Source: Tragulus kanchil (lineage: Eukaryota > Chordata > Mammalia > Artiodactyla > Tragulidae). Taken from it: a stretch of DNA of 64,000 bases. The position numbers were made by a program, and so were the translations under genes. The notes beneath the pieces are model-generated. The model had not been told where the DNA came from, ran no database searches, and worked only from the letters and a program-made list of their open reading frames with translations. Positions 56,710 through 64,000 of this stretch are shown here, piece by piece. Every line of letters starts with the position of its first letter. Positions within the stretch are counted from its first letter, which is position 1. Location: contig JAIOJX010000004.1 in assembly GCA_022376925.1 (NCBI GenBank), positions 124,459,123 through 124,523,122 of the forward strand. The letters run 5' to 3'.

Positions 56710-58870
56710 GCGTTAAAAAAATTATCTTTCACTCTTAGCCTTGGGAAGGCATAATACAGCCTGGAGACAGCAGTGACTATTCAAATTCTGCAATGATTTA
56801 CCTTCTGGCTCTCGTAGAATGGGGACGTTAAATTGGGGGAGAGGAAAGACCTCTGCAAGAGAAAGGAAAGGTCTCTTTGGAGTCTGACCTTTCCACTTTC
56901 AGCATGTGTCCTGGTTCCCAGGAAAGGAGTCTGTAATCTGTGGAGCTTATCCACCATCCTTACCACGCATCATCATTTCCTAACATAATCAGGTGTTGTT
57001 TGGGTTGCCTCTTCCGCCTCTGCCATCGCAAGGGCAGCGCTCCCAGAACAAGTTAACAGTTATCGGCCCTGCCCACACAGTGCAAGCACAGAGCATGAAA
57101 ACAGGCTCTTTTTTTTTTTCTTTTTAAATGCACCTGCTTTATATCTTCACTCTCTCAAGCAGGAAGAAGAGAAATGAGTTACAAGGAAATTTATGTTTAT
57201 TAGTCTCTGGAAACCATTCTCTGGGTGGGAGGGGCAGGAAGCTGGCATCCAGGAGTGGTGTCTGTATGCAGTGGCCTGGCGCAGGGTGGCCCGGGTGGGT
57301 ATCACAACGAGAAAAGTTCACTTCAATTCTGGATATTTCAGTTAATAAACAGTGGAGTCTCCAGTGAGGAAGAGCTTCTTACAGGTCTTTCTCTGCTCTT
57401 CTCCCATGCATGGTCACTTTCAGTGGCACCTGTAAGTATGAACAAAATGTCAACAGAAAATGCATGAGAAATGGTCCAGACCCCCCTGAAAAGGGCCAGC
57501 CTAGGGCACTGGAATCTGTCTACCCTGTAAGGAGTTTCCCAGCAATTTTCTCTGCAACTAATCCTTGCAGGGCCTCCGATTAGTTTCCAGTGCCATTATT
57601 ATAATGGTGTTGTTTCTCCCAACACCGTTCATCCCACTCAGAGTGCCCTGAGCACAAAAGTACCCTGAGGTCACCCTAGGAAGCCACTTACTCTTCCCAG
57701 TGTGGAGACTGCTTGTCGAATACCCTGCTTCTATAGAAGGACACTAAACACCATGCACCCATAAAGCAGAAAACAGCTTAGCTTTGTTTTTGGAGATACC
57801 CTGACTGTCTTATGGCGTTAAAATTATCTTTCACTCTTAGCCTTGGGAAGGCATTACAGCCTGGAGACAGCAGTGACTATTCAAATTCTGCAATGATTTA
57901 CCTTCTGGCTCTCGTAGAATGGGGACGTTAAATTGGGGGAGAGGAAAGACCTCTGCAAGAGAAAGGAAAGGTCTCTTTGGAGTCTGACCTTTCCACTTTC
58001 AGCATGTGTCCTGGTTCCCAGGAAAGGAGTCTGTAATCTGTGGAGCTTATCCACCATCCTTACCACGCATCATCATTTCCTAACATAATCAGGTGTTGTT
58101 TGGGTTGCCTCTTCCGCCTCTGCCATCGCAAGGGCAGCGCTCCCAGAACAAGTTAACAGTTATCGGCCCTGCCCACACAGTGCAAGCACAGAGCATGAAA
58201 ACAGGCTCTTTTTTTTTTTCTTTTTAAATGCACCTGCTTTATATCTTCACTCTCTCAAGCAGGAAGAAGAGAAATGAGTTACAAGGAAATTTATGTTTAT
58301 TAGTCTCTGGAAACCATTCTCTGGGTGGGAGGGGCAGGAAGCTGGCATCCAGGAGTGGTGTCTGTATGCAGTGGCCTGGCGCAGGGTGGCCCGGGTGGGT
58401 ATCACAACGAGAAAAGTTCACTTCAATTCTGGATATTTCAGTTAATAAACAGTGGAGTCTCCAGTGAGGAAGAGCTTCTTACAGGTCTTTCTCTGCTCTT
58501 CTCCCATGCATGGTCACTTTCAGTGGCACCTGTAAGTATGAACAAAATGTCAACAGAAAATGCATGAGAAATGGTCCAGACCCCCCTGAAAAGGGCCAGC
58601 CTAGGGCACTGGAATCTGTCTACCCTGTAAGGAGTTTCCCAGCAATTTTCTCTGCAACTAATCCTTGCAGGGCCTCCGATTAGTTTCCAGTGCCATTATT
58701 ATAATGGTGTTGTTTCTCCCAACACCGTTCATCCCACTCAGAGTGCCCTGAGCACAAAAGTACCCTGAGGTCACCCTAGGAAGCCACTTACTCTTCCCAG
58801 TGTGGAGACTGCTTTGTCGAATACCCTGCTTCTATAGAAGGACACTAAACACCATGCACCCATAAAGCAG
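56710..58870. repeat. Tandem duplication 19 (about 1,100 bp period)
   Basis: 56710-57770 recurs at 57815-58870. The start of the second copy has an A-run indel and CATTACAG for CATAATACAG. The tail of the first copy (57771-57814) is a degraded version of what follows the second (AACAGCTTAGCTTTG against AACAGCATAGCATTTG). A 42-bp overlap with duplication 18 makes that piece triple. The 61-, 79- and 80-aa frames are unassigned. Confidence 0.94.
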
Positions 58871-58929
58871 ACAGTAATCCAACAGCATAGCATTTGAGAA
58901 CTGTGTTTTTTTTTTTATCAAGCTTTCTA

Positions 58930-59124
58930 ATGTGTGCTTAGTCGGCTCTGATTCTTTGCGACCCCATGGACTGTAGCCTTCCAGGCTCCTCTGTCCATGG
59001 GATTTCCCAGGCAAGAATACTACAGTGGGTTGCCATTTCCTTCTCTAGTGGGGGTCTTCCCATATCAGGGATCAAACCTGCATTGGCAAGTGGATTCTTA
59101 AGCACTGAGCCACTTGGGAAGCCC
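58930..59124 (-). mobile_element. Bov-tA SINE, full length
   Basis: Reverse-complement Bov-tA: GTGTGCTTAGTCGGCTCTGA, TTTGCGACCCCATGGACTGT, GCTCCTCTGTCCATGGGATT, CAGGGATCAAACCTGC and GAGCCACTTGGGAAGCCC. The left edge of duplication 20 (59105) lies in its last 20 bp, so only that end is copied at 60212-60231. Confidence 0.92.
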
Positions 59125-59416
59125 TTATCAGGCTTTGGAGTATTTTTTAAAAAAAACTAACTCAATAGGCATGCGCTCAGTATAACATTTCCCTGGGTTG
59201 TGGAAAAAGCTCTTTCAACTCCTTCATCTGATTTTTCTTTTGCCTAGTTATTCTCTCAGTTTTTTTTTTTTTCTTTCCTTTTTAATACCTATTTCCTGGT
59301 CTCCAGAAATTCTCAAAATATCCACTGTGAAAAATTACACGGTGATGTTTAGTAAAACCTTGGGATTTATCTCTGGACTTATTCTCAGGAGATCTAGAGT
59401 AAGTCCAAGAGTCATT

Positions 59417-59704
59417 CTTTTTTTTTTTCTTTCTTTTTTGATTTTGGCCACTTCTATTGGTCTTTCCTTTATTTATTTTCAGTCATCTTTGTTCTTTCGG
59501 CCTGTGTGGGCCTCCCATCACAGTGGCCTCTGTTGTTGCAGAGCACCGGCTCTGGGCTCACGTGCTCCAGAGCTCCGGCTCAGTAGTTGACACATCAGTC
59601 CAGCCGTTCCCGTGGCACGTGGAATCTTCCCATGCCAGGGATCGAACCAGCGCCCCTTGCACTGCAAAGCGGTGTCCTTACCCACTGGACCACCAGGGAA
59701 GCCC
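59417..59704 (-). mobile_element. Long CHR-type SINE, copy 3 (first duplicate)
   Basis: The minus strand carries the same long SINE type as 2249-2598 and 2625-2956. It has the head CCCTGGTGGTCCAGTGGGTA, B-box-like GGTTCGATCCCTGGCATGGG, GC-rich body, the tail motif GACCAATAGAAGTGGCC and poly-A (T run at 59417-59428). This places a third independent insertion of this element in the window. Confidence 0.85.
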
Positions 59705-60520
59705 ACAAGATGACATTTTAAAACCCTTACTTCCAGGCTTAACATGGGCCTGTAACTCTTTTTTCTGCTTCCTCAAGCATTTCTTCTCATTTCTTCTGCA
59801 CAGTATCCATCTGCAGCTTTAAGGAGTCATTTTTAATTAGAACCTAGATAATTTGTTGCAGGAGTCCTCAGCCCGTATTTTGAGAGCCGTATTTTAGTCT
59901 TAGATGCTCACATTTGATGAGCTATCAGTGATTGTGTAATATATGAATCCATTTTCAGCTTCATTGCTTTTCTACAGTTTATTTTTTCCTTTTCAGAATT
60001 TTAGAAAGCAAAACAAAAACAAACTAAATGCACAATGTCAGAAAATCTTGCCACTCTCTCATCACTGTATTTGAGTGAATTCTTAAGATAAAAAGATATG
60101 TATCCAAATATTGCTGCACAAAGTCAACCTTAAATCAGAACTTTCATTCTGATGAAGATTGGATTTAAGCAAAACTTTAGAGAAAAAGAATGTTTTGTCA
60201 TGTTTACCAAGCTGAGCCACTTGGGAAGCCCTTATCAGGCTTTGGAGTATTTTTAAAAACTAACTCAATAGGCATGCGCTCAGTATAACATTTCCCTGGG
60301 TTGTGGAAAAAGCTCTTTCAACTCCTTCATCTGATTTTTCTTTTGCCTAGTTATTCTCTCAGTTTTTTTTTTTTTCTTTCCTTTTTAATACCTATTTCCT
60401 GGTCTCCAGAAATTCTCAAAATATCCACTGTGAAAAATTACACGGTGATGTTTAGTAAAACCTTGGGATTTATCTCTGGACTTATTCTCAGGAGATCTAG
60501 AGTAAGTCCAAGAGTCATTC

Positions 60521-60807
60521 TTTTTTTTTTTCTTTCTTTTTTGATTTTGGCCACTTCTATTGGTCTTTCCTTTATTTATTTTCAGTCATCTTTGTTCTTT
60601 CGGCCTGTGTGGGCCTCCCATCACAGTGGCCTCTGTTGTTGCAGAGCACCGGCTCTGGGCTCACGTGCTCCAGAGCTCCGGCTCAGTAGTTGACACATCA
60701 GTCCAGCCGTTCCCGTGGCACGTGGAATCTTCCCATGCCAGGGATCGAACCAGCGCCCCTTGCACTGCAAAGCGGTGTCCTTACCCACTGGACCACCAGG
60801 GAAGCCC
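60521..60807 (-). mobile_element. Long CHR-type SINE, duplicate of 59417-59704
   Basis: The same insertion in the second unit of duplication 20, with no change seen. Confidence 0.85.
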
Positions 60808-61313
60808 ACAAGATGACATTTTAAAACCCTTACTTCCAGGCTTAACATGGGCCTGTAACTCTTTTTTCTGCTTCCTCAAGCATTTCTTCTCATTTCTTCT
60901 GCACAGTATCCATCTGCAGCTTTAAGGAGTCATTTTTAATTAGAACCTAGATAATTTGTTGCAGGAGTCCTCAGCCCGTATTTTGAGAGCCGTATTTTAG
61001 TCTTAGATGCTCACATTTGATGAGCTATCAGTGATTGTGTAATATATGAATCCATTTTCAGCTTCATTGCTTTTCTACAGTTTATTTTTTCCTTTTCAGA
61101 ATTTTAGAAAGCAAAACAAAAACAAACTAAATGCACAATGTCAGAAAATCTTGCCACTCTCTCATCACTGTATTTGAGTGAATTCTTAAGATAAAAAGAT
61201 ATGTATCCAAATATTGCTGCACAAAGTCAACCTTAAATCAGAACTTTCATTCTGATGAAGATTGGATTTAAGCAAAACTTTAGAGAAAAAGAATGTTTTG
61301 TCATGTTTACCAA

Positions 61314-63077
61314 TCTGATATTAAAATGCTACAGAATACAATATATTAACATGGAACAGAATTCTTAAGACTTAAGTTTCTTCCCCCCCAATCTATGAGG
61401 TTTATCTCTGTCTCTCTGTGCCTCTGTTTTTCTGTCTCTTTTTCTTCTATTTCATTTAAGTGAAAGAGGAAACTGTGTTTCCATTGGATTAGATTTTCCA
61501 CAGTCAAGGTATAAATGAATCTCATGGCAAAGTTAATGTTTAGGGACACTTTGATCATCATATTATTAGTATCCATAACACATCAGAGGAAAATTTTTGA
61601 TTTTTGGAAATATTATTTTAGTTGAGAAATTCCTAGAAAATTAGATATTGATTACACTTAAATAGTTTACCTGTAAATGAAAGCTGACCAATTAAGTGAC
61701 ATTTTAAATACACTGAAGATTTTGGATATCTCAAGGAAACTCTTTACCAGTTTTTTGGTAGAGTAAGAACCAGTTTGGTGACATGAATAGCCATCCCCTA
61801 ATTCAGCATATGTGTAAATGTGGTTATCTGTACACTGTATTCTATTAAAGTCAGTGGCATGTGTGCTGAATAAATTATTGTGGTCATGAGCAAATGAGAC
61901 AGAGATGAACATGACTTATCTGGAGAACAAAAAGGAGGCAACTAGTTCTTACTGGAATGGTTGAAGAAGGAGGAAGAGAAATGACATATTGACTGTCAAA
62001 CCTGAGCTAAAACTTTTTGTCTGCTATTTCACTTAATCATCAAAATCCTACCAACCTTCATTAACTTGTCGTCTTCTCCAGATTCATTTTCTCCAACCTA
62101 AAAGAAACAAAGAGAAACTTTGAGCAGGAAATTCTACATGGGAGACTAAAGCTTAGGGAGGAGTTTGGTCACATACATGAAAATTGCCTGTTATGGATGA
62201 TGTGTAAAACCATCCAGGATCCCCTAGGCAGTGGATATGGATAACAAGGAGAAAGACTTCAAGCCCAAGCCTACTCATTAACCCAGTGTTTGCTTTGCTT
62301 GGACCTCTGTCTGCCAGATATTCCTTATGCAACTGTTTGGCTTCTTTGATGCCTAGAATTGTCTGATAACAAGAGTTTCTTAAAATGCATTATGTGTGTT
62401 TTTTGATGAAATAATACCTGGATAAGATTAAGCCAGAAGAAAGGCTACAGATCACCTCTCAGCAAAAAAAAAAAAAAAAAAAGCATAATTAAGACTAAGT
62501 TAGGGTGACTAGAAGGATTAGGGGCTTCTGAATAAGATTAAGGATGAAGCACTTTCCTGGACACAGGGCCACTATGTGTGTGATGAGGCTCACTGTGTAT
62601 TGCATAACTCTAGGACTACCATTGTGCACGTAGATTTTATATTAATTTTGACAATTTTCCAGAAGATGCAGGAAAGAGTCATGAGGAAGCAATACCTTTT
62701 CTTATTTTGCATAAAGGCACCACATTCTCTAAATATGATGTGGCTCTTGAACCCCTTGGGACTGGAGAAGGGCAGCCTTCTTAGAGGTAAAAAATTAATT
62801 CAAGTAAGGAAGCTAGGGTTGGGGGAGGATGTGGCTTCTGATTATATCTCTTTTCTATTCCTGCCCCAAGCCTCTCGTGCAGAATACAGAAGGGATTAGG
62901 AATTCCTCTCCAGTAGCAAGGAATGCAGCCCAGCCTATGTATTTTTGGTGCAGATGCTTTGGTAATTTGTAACATATACTTGTGATTCCTGGATCTTCTA
63001 TTCCTCTCCTTTCTCATGATATGCCAGAGTACAAGTTGAGAGAGCTATGGTGGAAAGTAGATTGAAGATAAAACTCA
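61314..63077. other. Unique non-coding DNA
   Basis: About 1.75 kb of single-copy DNA. It includes a pyrimidine-rich stretch at 61405-61450 and a 19-base A run at 62464-62482 that could be the end of an unrecognised retroposon. A 107-aa plus-strand frame at 62576-62899 has no signature and no splice context. I treat it as chance. Confidence 0.45.
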
Positions 63078-63265
63078 AAGATTTGGTTCCAGACCTGTTT
63101 ATCCCTTAACTGACCACCTCCTTGGGCAAATCATTTGGTATCATTTAACCTCACTTTCCAGATTTGTAAAATTAGATGTGCTGATTATCCAAGTGACTTC
63201 TAGTGTTAAGACTTCAGGATTTCATGAGAACTTTTATAAGACTTTGTGTAGAATTACCTGGTTAC
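63078..63265 (+). mobile_element. MIR SINE
   Basis: ACTGACCACCTCCTTGGGCA, AATCATTTGGTATCATTTAA, CCTCACTTTCCAGATTTGTA, AAATTAGATGTGCTGATTAT. This follows the sense MIR core (CTTGGGCAA, then CCTCA..TTTCCAGATTTGTAAA). Confidence 0.65.
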
Positions 63266-63454
63266 CAAGAAAATACTATCTTTAGAATTTTTCTAATTAG
63301 TATCAAAGTTGAGAACATGAGATTTGAAATGAACTCCTAAATAAGCTAGATTTAGAATCACCCAATCTAGAACCTAGCATTGCTATTCTAGACAAATGTT
63401 GGTTTATTAAATTTAAGGAAATTATAATAGGAAGAAAGTTGACATTGAAGATTA
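63266..63454. other. Unique non-coding DNA
   Basis: Short single-copy stretch between two MIRs. Nothing recognised. Confidence 0.4.
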
Positions 63455-63660
63455 GCCATACGTTCTGGGCATAAGTATCACCTCTGCCACTTATTAACCA
63501 TGACCTTGAACTAGTTACTAAACTTTTATTATACTCAGCTATGTATAAAGTGGCAATGCTAATGTATACTTTCAAGCATTATTAGGTAGATTAATCAAGA
63601 ATATGTTTGTAAGAGCTCTTTGTAAACTGTAATATAGTCTTGGCATTCAAGAGACCATTA
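63455..63660 (+). mobile_element. MIR SINE
   Basis: TCTGGGCATAAGTATCACCT, CTGCCACTTATTAACCATGA, CCTTGAACTAGTTACTAAAC, then GGTAGATTAATCAAGAATAT and GAGCTCTTTGTAAACTGTAA. This is the order of a nearly complete sense MIR. Confidence 0.65.
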
Positions 63661-63854
63661 GTATCAGGCTGTATCATTTCCATAACAGTGAAATGTCAAC
63701 TACTGATTCATAAAAACCAAAAGATATTGTTTTATAAACAACCTCCTCTCTAACAATCCTCTCTGTATCATGTCACATTATCTTCCCAACATCCCTGGGA
63801 GGTGACTCTCATTTTGCTCAACCCTTACTCAAAGGGAGGGAAGCTGAAATACAG
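63661..63854. other. Unique DNA
   Basis: Short single-copy stretch. 63776-63835 weakly resembles another MIR/L2-like piece (CATCCCTGGGAGGTGACTCT) but is too short to call. Confidence 0.35.
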
Positions 63855-64000
63855 TAAAAAGTATGCATTCTTAGTCATGTCTGACTCTTTGTCACCCCCT
63901 GAATTGTAGCCCACCAGACTCCTCTATCTATGGAATCTTCCAGGCAAGAATATTGGAGAAGGTTTCTGGTTCCTCCTCCAAGGGACCTTCCTGACCCAGG
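63855..64000 (-). mobile_element. Bov-tA SINE, cut by window end
   Basis: Reverse-complement Bov-tA: TTAGTCATGTCTGACTCTTT, CCACCAGACTCCTCTATCTA, AGGCAAGAATATTGGAGAAG and GGGACCTTCCTGACCCAGG. The tRNA-like head lies beyond the window. Confidence 0.9.

Larger units (their letters stand above)
54610..56751. repeat. Tandem duplication 18 (2 x 1,071 bp)
   Basis: 54610-55680 is followed directly by 55681-56751, with equal lengths and no difference found where compared. It starts within the last bases of the MLT2 LTR. It contains a purine-rich tract and a CHR/Bov-tA composite. Confidence 0.95.
59105..61313. repeat. Tandem duplication 20 (about 1,105 bp unit)
   Basis: 59105-60211 is followed directly by 60212-61313. 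There is one A/T-run indel at about 40 bp into the copies (59141-59155 against 60248-60258). The remainder is near identical. The 130- and 121-aa plus-strand frames appear twice for this reason and are driven by the antisense of a SINE. Confidence 0.95.

Noticed and set aside
59198..59590. 130-aa plus-strand open frame, repeated at 60301-60693
   Set aside because: The second half is antisense of the long CHR-type SINE and the first half is T-rich DNA. The repetition only reflects duplication 20, not selection.
1..61313. A satellite array or CRISPR-like repeat system
   Set aside because: Each 1.1-kb unit is different from all the others and occurs only as one adjacent pair. There is no common repeat with spacers, and the DNA is mammalian.
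61405..61450. Pyrimidine-rich stretch as a splice branch/acceptor region
   Set aside because: No AG acceptor followed by an open frame is found downstream. It is simple low-complexity sequence.
62576..62899. 107-aa plus-strand frame in single-copy DNA
   Set aside because: No recognisable domain, no splice or promoter context and ordinary composition for AT-rich DNA. A frame of this length is expected by chance.

Overview
The window is nuclear DNA of a ruminant, most likely a bovid. The evidence is many copies of the tRNA-Glu-derived Bov-tA SINE, a 2.3-kb piece of the BovB (RTE) LINE, CHR-type SINEs shared by ruminants, hippos and whales, and L1 3' ends of ruminant type. Older mammalian repeats (MIR, probable L2, MER5A-like hAT, MaLR and MLT2 LTRs) fill in the rest. 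I see no complete protein-coding gene, rRNA, tRNA or CRISPR array. Long reading frames are fragments of mobile elements or chance frames, so this is intergenic or intronic DNA. Species and gene neighbourhood cannot be named from the sequence alone.

The dominant feature is one no ordinary annotation predicts: 20 near-identical head-to-tail duplications, each about 1.06-1.19 kb, spread over the whole window. First/second copies are: <1-510/511-1632; 3323-4442/4443-5562; 5395-6475/6483-7564; 8904-9995/10009-11098; 11036-12115/12130-13207; 15222-16355/16356-17469; 17360-18520/18521-19611; 20525-21690/21691-22848; 22783-23913/23914-25044; 24958-26013/26066-27122; 26792-27897/27904-28998; 31223-32346/32347-33471; 36498-37657/37666-38838; 38677-39861/39862-41046; 42220-about 43317/43319-about 44380; 46190-47311/47321-48414; 51803-52939/52940-54075; 54610-55680/55681-56751; 56710-about 57770/57815-58870; 59105-60211/60212-61313. 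The content of each unit is unrelated to the others. The units cut through SINEs, LTRs and unique DNA alike. Differences between copies sit mostly close to the junction, where one copy often looks like a noisy version of the other.

My reading is that most or all of these are unmerged overlaps between neighbouring contigs (a false-duplication assembly artefact). A natural family of tandem duplications is less likely. If so, the true locus is about 42 kb rather than 64 kb, and every repeat inside a duplicated block should be counted once.

Layout: 1-7.6 kb, three duplications with two long CHR-type SINEs, a CHR SINE and a Bov-tA. 8.9-13.2 kb, two duplications with a microsatellite and an L1 3' UTR. 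13.2-15.2 kb, unique. 15.2-19.6 kb, two duplications with exon-like segments and a G-quadruplex motif. 20.5-29.0 kb, four chained duplications with a MER5A-like element and a candidate conserved non-coding block. 29.1-31.2 kb, MIRs and unique DNA. 31.2-33.5 kb, a duplicated MaLR LTR plus SINE. 33.5-35.7 kb, BovB. 36.5-41.0 kb, two chained duplications. 42.2-48.4 kb, two further duplications. 48.4-51.8 kb, an old L1 with a twin-priming type 5' inversion. 51.8-61.3 kb, four duplications with an MLT2 LTR and SINEs. 61.3-64 kb, unique DNA, two MIRs and a terminal Bov-tA.
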